From: Corydoras sp. C115
Lineage: Eukaryota; Chordata; Actinopteri; Siluriformes; Callichthyidae
DNA: 64,000 nt
NCBI GenBank assembly: GCA_019802505.1
Contig: JAFMOC010000030.1
Coordinates: 785,001 to 849,000 of the forward strand
Reading direction: 5' to 3'
Of the stretch, positions 53,420-64,000 are shown in pieces. The position numbers and the translations under genes were made by a program. Position 1 is the first letter of the stretch. Each line of letters begins with the position of its first letter. The notes under the pieces are model-generated. The model was given only the letters and a program-made list of their open reading frames with translations. It ran no database searches and was not told the origin of the DNA.

Positions 53420-56370
53420 ACATGGTTATAGTAAACTGTAATATAATAGTAAAAATGCAATAATAATGTTCTATAACAATAAGTATTTTCTCTCAAAGTC
53501 ATGTTTAAAGATACAAATTATGTCAACTGACTTATCTGAAATCCTGGACACACAGCTGTATGGCTGACTGGAAGATGAGGCCAGCAATTACCCCAAAGCA
53601 TTTTCTCAAACAGCAAGAGGCAGGGTAATTGCCAAGAACAGAACAAACTAAAAAAAAAAATATTCAAGAGCTTCCAAAATACAGAACCATATACTGTTCA
53701 GCTGTTAGAGTGTAACTTACAAGATCCAAAAGACACAAAAATGAAAGCAGAGAAACACAGAATTGAAATCTTTTCAGTCTCTTGGAAAAAAATCTTTTCA
53801 GTCTCTTGGCATGGAAGCATCTGTGAATGTGTGTGTGAGTGTCTGTGTTTGGGGATTAAGGTGACTACCTTTTGCTTAAATTCTATCATTTGGTAAATAA
53901 TTATATATTTTTGTCACATCTGTCATGTCATTCAGTACCCGAGCCTGAACTAGACCACATAGCTGAACATAGCATGCAGGTTTTACTGTCCTGTTTCTGT
54001 CCAGAGTGCACATGATAACACTAAAGCTCACAGCTACTCAGTACTCCTCCCATTACAGCTAAGGGAAACAAGCGGGGAAACATCCTTCCTATTTGCCAGG
54101 AAGATATAATGTCAAAAAGGAAATCTGCCTGTCTATCTGCCAAGGAATGAGAAAACATAATGGTGATGATGAAGTCAATAAGCTGTCATTCTGCAATAAT
54201 ATGTATGATCATTGCTCAAATTATGCATTAATTTCAGGCAACAAGGACTAATTCACAATCAGAAGATCCCTAAAATAGATAGAGTGGACATAAAGTCAAG
54301 GCTCTGAAACTTTTCTTCACATCAAAAATGTAAAAAAAAAAAATTGACCTCACTTCCTGCGAAAACGTTTGGTTCCTTTCCAAACCGCTGCCAAAACTGG
54401 CAAGCAAATGTATTATTTGGTGTAGCATTCACTTTACCTTACTTTTAATGAAGAAGTCTAGCCTACAGCAGTGTAGGTCAGTATGGTTTATTTAGTACAA
54501 TGAAAACAATATTGTGCTTTTATCTTCATAACAATCCAGCAATTATTAGTTCTGAATGCACAACAATTAAACAATCAACATTTACAACCTTGGGTCATGT
54601 GATGTTATTAAAATATTTATGTAAACAGTTTGTATGTACTTCAGTCATAGTGACTGATAGGTGTACAATACTGTGTTATTATGGTTTACTCTGCTCTCTA
54701 ATGGTCAGGACCCCAATAGTACCACCGGGCAGGTATTATTTGGCAAACACATACACTATATATAGTGGCCATGTTAGCCACATCACCTGACAGGATGTTG
54801 TGGCTGATCGGTGTATTGTAATCTGACTGCTGATGGAGGGCTACTGAAAAATGTATTACTTTTAAAGTGCTTTTATTGTTCTGTTAAAGTGCTTCATTCC
54901 GGTTTAGTGCAGTATAGTTTGGATACACATAGCTGGTAGAAACTTTTAGCAAAACTTGCGCAACATTTATACTGATAAAATAAGCAGGAAAAGAAAAAGG
55001 TAAAGAAAACCACAATTTGACAATGTTCAATGATTCAAGTGTGTTTTAAGTACTCTGTTTTATGCATTTCATTTGTGTCCTTGTAAACATAAGGCTTTCA
55101 GAGGCAACTTACTTTCATTTTATCAGGGACACAGATTTTCCAGTCAGTGTCAGAGTAGATTCAATAGGATTTGTTCAATAAAAACCACTTAAAATCATTG
55201 TGTATCTGTCTGTTTAAAGACATGGGATTTGAACACACATTTGATTTACAGCTCTGCTTTTTTGCTAAATTTCATATCACATTGACGAACATTGATTGTG
55301 TAGCCCTAAAATGTATATAGTAATATGATATTTTATTGGTTTAATAAAAATAAAATGTTATAATTAAAGTGTTAATTTGATTAACAATGATTGTTAGACA
55401 TAGATATTGTTCAGAATGTTGATATACTAATTCTTTGCATAGCAGGTAAATCCTTTTGGTTTGGATATCAGCTTAATCAAACCCACTTAAGTCAATGACC
55501 TTAACCAAGAAACAATCACTGTCATATAATATCACACTTGTGTTGCAAATTTCCACAATGATAAATATTAGGACGCTTTAAACAGCACATTTATCTCCTG
55601 GGCTAAACAGTGAGGCATTAACACTTTCTCAATGTGGGTCCTAAGCATTAGCATACTTTACATTATATTGAATGTTCTACATTGGTTTTAGTTTGACCAA
55701 ACCTGAAATTGTAGAACAGTATTTATTAATAACAGGTGTTTTTGACATTGCATTCATCAGTTAGTAAAACCAGCATTTACCTCGGCATTACAGATCATTA
55801 CAGCTGGCTAAAGTAGGACAAGCAAAGTTCACTGAACTGTTTGCCTTGGCAGACACAAGGCTTTCAAAGTAAAGTCAAATGTTCGTGGAGGTCACCTGAA
55901 AATGCTTTGCTTTAAATCATGAAAAACTAAATTAGCAAATCATGATGTAGATTTGTTTTAAATCAAGCCTAGAAGTCAGGCCAACAGACTAACATGTCCT
56001 GACACTGGCTGACTGTACATCGGTTCAATAACATCGGTTATTTTAAGTCTGGGTGCCACAAATAGCTATTTGTTTGGGAACATTTACCAAAAGTTGTATG
56101 TTGTAAATAATATTTTTCCTGATGCATGTATTAATCCTGGCTGATTCTATTCGTACTGTCAAGTGAACTTCCACTTTTTCTTTATTAAACATAAAGCAGG
56201 GAGGCTGCAGAGTTGTGGTTTTAGTAAAGCAGACTATTTCGCAGCTCTCCCAACTTGAGGTCACATTGAAATGCTGCAAGCGAAGGCTCTGCAGTAACCT
56301 CAAAACGCTGACGTCTTTCGGAAAAGCAGCTTTCCTACAGGAGCTCACTTCTTGAAGCAAAAAACACACC
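53420..56370. other. Non-coding segment
   Basis: AT-rich DNA with a direct near-duplicate of 'atcttttcagtctcttgg' at about 53769-53808. A small repeat-like block lies near 54680-54790 ('ctaatggtcaggaccccaatagtaccaccgggcagg'). No supportable gene. Confidence 0.45.
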
Positions 56371-56820
56371 TGATCGGACTGATGGTAGCGCTTGCGTTTC
56401 TGTAACGTTGGCCAAAGCGAGCTTCATGCATAAACAAGGGAGCCGGGATAAACCCACTAACCGTGTTTGCCCTTCACCCGGACAGAGAGGCGCGCATCAG
56501 TCGGGTTGGAGGTGAAGCTGAGAACGGTTCTCTTCACCACCGCCGCTGCGCTTCCTCCAACACGGGGCTGCAGGCTCGAACGGAAACGGAACAGTCCTGA
56601 CTGCAGATTGAGCGGCGGACTCTGGAGAGAGCGCCGCGGCTTCCCTCCGCTCCGCTCCGCTGCTCAGTGTGCGGCGAGAGCAGCTTTTCGCGCACACGCA
56701 CACACGCACGCATTCAATAATGAATGTGCGCCTCTCGACGTTTCGTTGCCGTTCTTCGCGCTCCCGTTACAGCTGGCCCTGTTCACATGAGCGCCTGCTA
56801 TTCGCTCGTTTGATCAGGAC
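56371..56820 (-). promoter_or_regulatory. palm2akap2: CpG-rich block: candidate minus-strand alternative promoter and leader exon of pakap
   Basis: The only strongly GC- and CpG-rich block in the 35-64 kb interval (e.g. gagcgccgcggcttccctcc at about 56627-56646). On the minus strand, donor-like sites occur at CCGG/GTGAAG (56478/56477) and ATCAG/GTGTGT (56370/56369). No open coding frame starts here that fits AKAP2, whose first Met is in the exon at 35 kb, so it would be an untranslated first exon about 21 kb upstream. The direction is inferred from the gene downstream. Confidence 0.45.
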
Positions 56821-56869
56821 AGACATACGTGTTCACTTACACAATTAAATTAAATTAAATTAAATTGGG

Positions 56870-57055
56870 TCATTTAGCAGACGCTTTTATCCAAAGCGAC
56901 TTACAAGGTGAGCACAGGGTTCATCACAACATCCCTGGAGCAATGAGGGTTAAGGGTCTTGCTCAAGGACCCACACTGGTAACTTCAGTGGACCTGGGAT
57001 TTGAACCCCCAACCTTCAGATTGATAGCCCAACACCCTGACCACTGAGCCAAAAG
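56870..57055 (-). mobile_element. tRNA-derived SINE of a second family, minus orientation
   Basis: On the minus strand the head reads tggctcagtggtcagggtgt with B box GGTTCAAATCC. It continues 'ccttgagcaagacccttaaccctcattgctcc' and ends 'aagtcgctttggataaaagc' followed by an AATTT-unit tail (56843-56868). This is a common fish tRNA-SINE layout, distinct in body and tail from the DANA-like copies. Confidence 0.8.
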
Positions 57056-57214
57056 GTGCACACGCCTGTATGTACAGCTGCAAGAGGAGAAAGGCATCTC
57101 AAGAATGTCTTCCTCAGTCCTGCATAATGACTTTTACATATTACGGGGGGTATGGGACGGGAAATATATTACTTCCAGAAATTGTTTACTTGGACTATTG
57201 TATAGGGCTTGTAC

Positions 57215-57480
57215 AGGGTGGCTTAGTGGTTAGCACGTTCGCCTCTAGTTCGAATCCCAATCTGGGTGAAGTTTCCATGTTCTCCCGTGTCCGCGTGGGT
57301 TTCCTCCGGGTTCTCCGGTTTCCTCCCACAGTTTGTTTGAGTGAGTGTGCCCAGCGATAGATTGGCACCCTGTCCTGGGTGTATCTGCCCTGTGCCCGAA
57401 ACGTTCTCCCCTGGATGGGCATGGCGAACCCCACCGCGACCCTAGCAGAGGATAAAGCGGAAGATGATGAATGGATGGAC
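57215..57480 (+). mobile_element. DANA/mermaid-like SINE with internal deletions
   Basis: Head 'gggtggcttagtggttagcacg', B box AGTTCGAATCC, conserved body and tail with 'gataaagcggaagatgatgaatggatgg'. A segment after 'tcctcccacagt' is shortened relative to the other copies. Lies 160 bp from the other SINE family. Confidence 0.8.
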
Positions 57481-58793
57481 TGGATGGATGGATGCATTTC
57501 CTCTAATGTCTGCTCTCACAAATCTAAAGTAAAGCGTTGGCCTTAATATAGAATGGGAAGCTGCATTTTCACAGAGTGCACAGATTGTATTCCCCAAATT
57601 AACATAATGTTTATGAGAGTGGGACAGATCTCTTATTTATTCTTTGTGGTATTTGCTCAGTGTCATTGATCTACTGACCATTAGGACCATTCAACTGAGG
57701 GTTCCAGTAAAGATTCTTTCAGACTGATAATGCACCCTTACCTATTGCTTAATTAATACCAATACTGTAAATAATATAAACTAATACAAGGAATCCATAG
57801 AATTGTGGGTTCTTTGCAAATGCAGAGGATGTCCACATGCATTGTTGCAAAATCCCAGATCATCAAATTGAATAATGTATTGTCTCTGCAACCAGAGTTT
57901 TAGTAAACCCTTCTCTCACTCTGAGAAACACCCACAATATTTATTAGAAAGTTAGAAAAGCTAACATCTGAGATCCTGGGCTTTCATAAATATCTGTACT
58001 TAACTACTTTTTTTTTTAAACAAATTTCTGTGGATGAACCAAATTCTGTTTATCTCGCACATTTTAGTTTTTAGATGAAAATTTAGACAACTTTCCAAAT
58101 TGTTTTAAATTCAATATAATTCCATTGTGATCATTACTCTCTGTTTTAATCAACATGTTTGTCATTGTCATTGTCCTCATGCAGAGGGAATTTATTAACT
58201 ATAATTCTAAGAACAGTGCTGCTTATTTAAATATGTACTAGAGATTTTGCACAGGCAGTACACATGGGGTTAGATTATCTAACTTTGATGTGAACTATGA
58301 AACTAAACTATTAATTTAATTCAGTTTAATTTTGTTGTAAAAGTAAGAAAGAGAATTGTGGACCTTTCTCCACATTTATAACTAAACATTGCAACATGCA
58401 AATTTGATACAGTTTACTTCTACACTGTTACTTGCAGCCAAAATTAAAATAAATGTTTCTTTCATTGTACCCCCTCACAGTAACCTCCTTGTTAGATCCA
58501 GTACATATTGTGGTCAACTCTTTTGTAACGTGTCCTTTTTAACGCTTGAGAGACTGATTCAGATTTTAGTTGCATCTCATTATTTTATTGAAAGAACAAG
58601 GTTAGGACAAAATGTAACATTGAGAAAAACACCCTATATAGACGGAATAATCAAAAACCAAATCTAACCCTTTGTAACGATTGATAACTTCCAACATTAG
58701 ACCAACTTTAAACACACAAGATCATTAAATAAATCATTAGATTGTTAATATACCAGCTGGTGTTCACAGATGCAGCTCACAGTTTTGACTCAC
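57481..58793. other. Non-coding segment
   Basis: AT-rich, begins with a short GGAT/ATGG run; no supportable feature. Confidence 0.5.
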
Positions 58794-58879
58794 CAACCGA
58801 CTATGTGATGATCTAGCTGTAGCATCTGGAAACAGGCCATTCTCTGCAGTCAGTAGCACACATCGAGCCTTTTCTCCAC
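58794..58879 (-). CDS. Candidate internal coding exon, possibly upstream pakap
   Basis: Minus strand. Acceptor tttgttgcag/GTGGAG and donor CGGTTG/GTGAGTC are both good matches. The 86-nt interval is open only in one frame (GEKARCVLLTAENGLFPDAT...SHSRL), entering with one base owed and leaving at a codon boundary. Its exit phase equals the entry phase of the AKAP exon at 35687, and its entry phase equals the exit phase of the candidate at 61485-61414. I do not recognise the peptide. It could be a lineage-specific exon of pakap, or chance. Confidence 0.4.
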
Positions 58880-61413
58880 CTGCAACAAAAATCATGTGTT
58901 TGTAATTGACAGCCTCTGGTCTCTTGCTGACAGACTATCATTTGCAAAACAAGGAAGTTATGATCTGTGCAATCATGTAACTCAATGATATCATGTAAAT
59001 ATTGTTAATAGTGATAAGTAATCAGTGAACTAACAGTCAGCAGACTAAGCTGGTTGATCTGTGTATTACATAGTTGTAAATGTACTGAAAATAATACAGT
59101 TGTTAAAATATTTCATCATTTATGCATTTAATACAAATAACTCTCAATAAACATAATAATGGATGCAATTAGTTGAAATAAAATACAATTGTTTAGCAAT
59201 TTTTTTAATTAATATTTATATTCATTAAAAAAATGCAATGCACCCATCTGTCCTAAAGGTCTGAGTTGTACATTTTGTTGTTCTGTTGTATGCTGACTGC
59301 TTTCTGGTTTTACATATGGCAATAATTTTAAGTAGGAGGCAGAGGCTCAGTGTGGAAGTAGTGGTGGGTGAATTCAGTAAGTTCAGTTTCTTAGTTTAAT
59401 AAGAGAGCAGCCTACGCTACACACACACATGCACACACACACCCCCACATACACCAACTGAGGTCAGAGGTAAGGAGAATCATTTGAGTATAAATCTATT
59501 TTGTATGTGTAGTTAGACTTTATAACTATCATAGTCATTGGGAATAAAAATAAATCCCCCGATTAGATTGAAATCATTAAATTAGTAAAATAGCAAGTTT
59601 GTTTAATAAATCCTTATCAGTTAACAAACAGACAAAGGCAGCATACAAGCATCATTCACACATTATTGCAAAATGACAGAAGTAACAAAGATGAAAAACT
59701 GAATCTTAAAAATATGTAGCTAAATTTAAAAATGAACAGTTTCTCAATTTCTCAAAAAAACAAGAAAGCAAAAATGATAACTGATGAATGGAGTAAAATA
59801 ATGCTCCTTCAGTTTTGCCATTGTGATGGTGATCATGTTTTTATGTTATTTAAGACATTGTAAAAAATGTATTTTAATAGTTTTATCACATTGCTGTAGA
59901 GGAACCATTTGTAGGTAAATCTAGAGAAAAAATATCAGTTAAATTTTAGGCTTTAAAAACTAATTAAAGTGCTATGATGATGAAAGCGGAAAATACTAAA
60001 TATAAGTAGTAGTGATCTGTTTTGCCTCAATTTTGGACTTAAACATGAGATAACACCAATATAATGTGATACACTGTTGTCAACATGCATTTCACTTTAG
60101 TCAGCACTCCCCTTGGTTTGCCTTCCAGTGCATTCCCATTCTGATTGTTTGTAATTAGTGCTGCTCTCAGCTCCAGTTTCTGGCACCAAACGTCAATAAT
60201 AATCATATGGTAGCTAACAATCTGTCAGGAGTGTGAATACAGCAGGTCAGGGAATTATCAAAATAGATTTGTGTACATTTAGTAATGTTTTAAATCCAAT
60301 AATTAATGAACATAGATAATTTTATAAAATACAATATGCTGTTATTCTAATTTTAAACTGCTGAGATATCTGATGTATTACTGAGAATGTGGTACCACTG
60401 ATGTAGCATTAAAGTATATTGAGTGGATGCAAATCACAAAACCCTGAGTGATTTGCTTCATTAAATACATCTGTCTAACACTGCGATCAGACAAGGCAGT
60501 TACAAAATAACTGGGGTCTCCTCCAGTTTCAATTGGAGGAGCAATTGCTTGTTTCACTTGCTGCAAGCTTGTGTCTGCAGTTTGATACCCGAAACCAGAG
60601 AGATGCTTTCTTGCCCAGGACATCAGGCTCCTCTGCGCAGACATGTTTGCCACAAAAATCCTAATCCTTAATACAAAGACTCTAAAGTGTTTTTTACTTG
60701 AATCTTGCACTCTATTTTTTGTTTATTGTATGTATTTTTTGAATCTATATTCATTACAGATTAAGCAGTTTTACAGTTTCAGGTCCAGTTTTACATTTTA
60801 TTGGTTAATTACTGTTTTTACTGTAAATATAAGCAAATGATCCATTTAAAAACTCATGGTTTAAGGTTTTTTCATATGCAGCAAACTATGAATAAAAATG
60901 GCATCATAAAAATATGGCCTTTAGAATGTTAGTGATAAAAAATAGAAAATAACATGGTTTTGTAATGAGCCTCCTAAACCTTTAAAAATACAATAAGCAG
61001 TAACCATTATTATAACATAAGTACTATTAGTAAATAGCTTAATAAAGTGTATTATATGAGCTGGAAAATTAAGCATCATAATTGTTAGACTAAACCTTTC
61101 TGGATTGTATTGCTCATTTTATTGCAGGTGGATGCAACAGAAAACTGAATTATTTTGCAGATAAACATCTCATACAGCATTTCTTTAAGTATTTTCTTAC
61201 AGTTTCATTTGATTCTCAGTCTTTGATGTTCGCTTTGATGTGAATTATGATCACAAATGGTTAAAGTTAATGAATATTTCATAAAGATTATAATTAAATA
61301 ATAAAATAAATAATATAAATAAAAATTAAAACATGACATTTCTTTTATAACTACTATAAAAAATACAAATAACATTACCTAATCCACTACATTTTGAATG
61401 TATGCATATTTAC
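58880..61413. other. Non-coding segment between candidate exons
   Basis: AT-rich with a small CA-rich patch near 59420-59450. It contains the unassigned minus-strand frame at 60411-60644; nothing else is supportable. Confidence 0.45.
60411..60644 (-). CDS. Unassigned small reading frame with good start context
   Basis: Minus strand; starts ATG at 60644 in the context gcaaacATGt. The product (MSAQRSLMSWARKHLSGFGY..., then QQVKQAIAPPIETGGDPSYF and VTALSDRSVRQMYLMKQITQ) has normal-looking codon use and amino-acid composition, unlike the AT-rich frames around it. I recognise no family. The end given is where coding-like composition stops; the frame itself runs on to 60378. No strong donor was found at its end, so it may be an exon with a weak splice site, a decayed retrocopy, or chance. 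Confidence 0.3.
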
Positions 61414-61485
61414 CTGGGGAAAGTATTTTAAGGAAGAAGTTAATCACACTGGAAATAAGTCCACCAGGAAGCTTAAGAAGTTTTA
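61414..61485 (-). CDS. Candidate internal coding exon, possibly upstream pakap
   Basis: Minus strand, 72 nt. Donor CCCCAG/GTAAAT is strong; acceptor tccag/TAAAAC has a poor pyrimidine tract. Peptide KLLKLPGGLISSVINFFLKI and LSP, an amphipathic/hydrophobic segment, ends with one base of a Gly codon that the exon at 58879 completes. The upstream frame closes just before (stop near 61508), so a spliced acceptor is required. Not recognised. Confidence 0.35.
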
Positions 61486-64000
61486 CTGGAATTATGTAAG
61501 TTGCTCTTTATAAGGATGTCTGCTAAGTGTACACTTGGAAGATAAAGCTTTTAAGTCAAAATCAAAAAAGCTGCTATTAAACTAGAGTCCAAATAGTTCC
61601 TTACATATAGTGTTGTTCACCCCCTGTATTCACAGAAAAATAATTCTTGAATTGGGCAGACAAGGCCAATTGTTTTTGGAGTTTGCACCCACATTGACAA
61701 CTTTGGATAAACCCCCAAAGTTCAGATTCTTATCTGTACAAATTTTAAAGGCCACCACATAACATTTTAATATGGTTCTATACTAACCTTGCTCTGATGT
61801 GGGATCCTTTGCTTATCCACAAACTAGTGATGACACAAGCTTAGTTTGGCATGCAGTCTGAAGAAAGAAGTGGATAGAGCAGAAAGGGTCTATGTGATGT
61901 TAGTGACACTGCCTCAGAATGGAAAAAGAGTGCTAGTTTGTTCATGACCTGTGTTGAAAGAGCAAGTCAGAAGAAAGACTCATAGCAAAGACGACAGGCC
62001 AGGTGAATAAAAACGCTGTTTATTGGACTAGGTGTACCATACAAAGGGAAAAGCCATTGTTACAGCATGGCAGTTGGCAGTCCAGACTGAAAGTGTGTGG
62101 TTTAGAGCTAGTTAGGAAATAAGATGCACATAGCCATTACAGTAGTATCATTGTCTTAAAAAAGAAATGAAAAGTGAAACAGTTAATAATCTAACAATTC
62201 AGGTTTACAAAAATACAGCAGGATTTTTGTTAGAAAGCACAGCAGTTTCACATGGTTGCTCCTTGAATGCCATTGTACTATTCGGCAGTATTTTGCTGAG
62301 AAACTGGCAGCTAGATGGCATTTGCCTCATTGTGGATCTTCAAAGGGACTAAAATTATTTTATGCTTTTTTTGGGTGCGAGTTCCTTCAAAAGCAAATCA
62401 ATACAGGGACTTTTTTAAGATGTCAGAGAGAGTTCCATAACACCAAGGTGCATTAAAGAAATTCACTCCTGACTCAAGTATTTTTTCAAATCAAGTTTAG
62501 GTATGAGAAACATGATACAAAATTTCTGGATTTTTAAATAGTCCCACATTTTTTACACTTCTAAAACAGGTGTATTACTACATAATATGCAACAAAAGTG
62601 CAATGTTTTATAATAGCAGAACCTAAGTAACAAAAACAGATAACAGTAACCGTAATCATGGTTCTGTAGTCCCTCCATCCTGCACACATCAGTGCTTTCC
62701 TTGCTCCTGCTACACCGGTTTTGTGGATAGACTCACTAATAATTATCTCCCGAAACAGGCTAAAGAAACACTGGTTTAAACACAAGCACACGTACAATAT
62801 ATGAATGTACAGTACCAGTCAAAAGTTTGGACACACTGTCGTCTTGCTCTATTGTCTATTTTCCCACATACCTTATAGATGGACTTTGTAGTTTTACAAT
62901 TACAAAGTAGTTGTAACACATCAGATTTTTTGTTGTTAGTCTCTTGTTGGTCCTCGGTTCTCTATTGGTCAGGACCATCACAGAACAGGTATAATTTGGG
63001 TGGTGGATTGTTTATTGTCAGTTCTGCAGTGACACTGATGAGGTGCGGGGGTTTTAGCGCAGCATTGCCATTGAGGTTGTGACACTGCTGGGATAGGAAT
63101 AATGCACTGACCAAATAATAACTGCTTCGGTGTCTATTGGAGTCCTGACTATTAGTAAAGGCGACTAACTTATGTATTGTAGTCCACAAATTGTCTGTAA
63201 TTAAAGAAGGAGGTGTGTCTAAACTTTTGACTGGTACTTTGTGAATATATAGTAACATTACATTTTTTGAAAACACTGGTCATTTGTGCCTGTTTTAAAA
63301 ACAAAATAAAACTACCTTACCTTAAATACAACTATCTGTGGGAAGACAAATTTAAAATAAGTTGGATACTATTGGAATAAACAGCTTGGTTTTACTGAGG
63401 CTTAAATTCACACCCTGACAGTAGTTCTTTAGCTTTATGCCTTATAAAATTACAGCAAATGGTTTCAAATAGGCAAAATGTTATTTCACATAGTGCTGGG
63501 TTATTTTACCTACTGATATCTTTTTTTTAATGAAAATGTATGTTGTCTAACCCATAACATTTACTCTGCCTAGAGCAAGGCACAGACTTATTCAATAATT
63601 CATATGATAGATAATATATTTGTGTGGTATGAAACGATATGGCACTGTTTTTGTATTTTAATAGACAATGACAAACATACAGACTGACAGCAAGTTAGTG
63701 CATATAATAAGTAAGCAGAATATAAATAAATAAATATCTATATGGCAGTTGTGCATTATAAATAAAAACCGTGTATATCCAGAGTTTTGCAACATCCTGC
63801 TTGAAAGTTTCATATTTTTGTATATCAGTATGTGGCCTGGTGAATGTATGTGGCCTTTATAACCGGGAACAGCACATGGCGCTGAAAGCTTTATGAAAGT
63901 TTATGAGCTTTGCAATTTCATATATTTAAAATTTACTGTGTAAATAAAGCCAGTCAAAAAACAATGGTTAATTAGACACTACTAATTGCTTAGAAACTTA
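61486..64000. other. Right-hand segment without a supported gene
   Basis: Contains a splice-like interval at 61788-61857 on the minus strand that is closed in all frames, and the Tc1-like element at 62808-63241. The remainder is AT-rich and featureless by eye. Confidence 0.45.
62808..63241. mobile_element. Non-autonomous Tc1/mariner-like element (~430 bp)
   Basis: Flanked by TA. Left end CAGTACCAGTCAAAAGTTTG; right end, read inverted, AAGTACCAGTCAAAAGTTTA. The interior includes 'tctgcagtgacactgatgaggtg' and 'gtccacaaattgtctgtaattaaag', without coding capacity. Related to the shorter copy at 22581-22867. Confidence 0.78.

Noticed and set aside
56467..56790. 107-codon plus-strand frame through the CpG-rich block
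   Set aside because: High-GC frames are open by chance; Arg/Ala-rich product without similarity. The block is better read as a promoter and leader.
61788..61857. Splice-bounded minus-strand interval (acceptor tcttcag, donor GTTAGT)
   Set aside because: Closed by stops in all three frames, so not a coding exon; could be a leader exon but nothing else supports it.

Overview
This is 64 kb of vertebrate nuclear DNA, most likely from a ray-finned (teleost) fish and possibly an otophysan. The genes have GT-AG introns, the intergenic DNA is AT-rich, and there are very long (TA)n microsatellites. Full-length tRNA-derived SINEs of a DANA/mermaid-like type and non-autonomous hAT and Tc1/mariner elements of kinds common in fish are present. 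No prokaryotic or viral gene organisation is visible. The species assignment is inference.

Layout, left to right. (1) 1-700, minus strand: two candidate 5' exons of a gene leaving the window on the left. Their content and position suggest inip, the SOSS-complex subunit that neighbours SNX30 in human. (2) 2440-13728, plus strand: a complete nine-exon snx30 gene (sorting nexin with PX and BAR domains; 434 aa) with a GC-rich promoter. Its intron 8 carries a hAT element and a SINE, both with perfect target-site duplications. (3) 19284-23923, minus strand: complete four-exon slc46a2 (major-facilitator transporter; 423 aa), converging on snx30. Its last intron holds a ~725 bp inverted-repeat-bounded insertion. 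(4) 29096-35687, minus strand: the three 3' exons of the AKAP2 part of palm2akap2 (pakap), with the PKA RII-anchoring helix and a C-terminal run of glutamates. The exon is open for 108 nt upstream of the AKAP2-type start, as expected if it is also spliced to upstream exons.

(5) 35.7-64 kb: upstream/intronic territory of pakap. It contains giant (TA)n/(CA)n tracts, old SINE and Tc1 fragments, a transposase relic, a CpG-rich candidate minus-strand promoter at ~56.4-56.8 kb, and two small minus-strand candidate exons (61414-61485 and 58794-58879) whose splice phases fit each other and the large AKAP exon. No further gene could be identified with confidence.

The genes are unrelated housekeeping and scaffold functions (endosomal sorting, solute transport, PKA anchoring), not an operon-like system. 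I found no convincing evidence of a wholly new biological system. The items most worth checking are the upstream pakap candidate exons, an unassigned 60.4-60.7 kb reading frame, and the unclassified inverted-repeat element in slc46a2.
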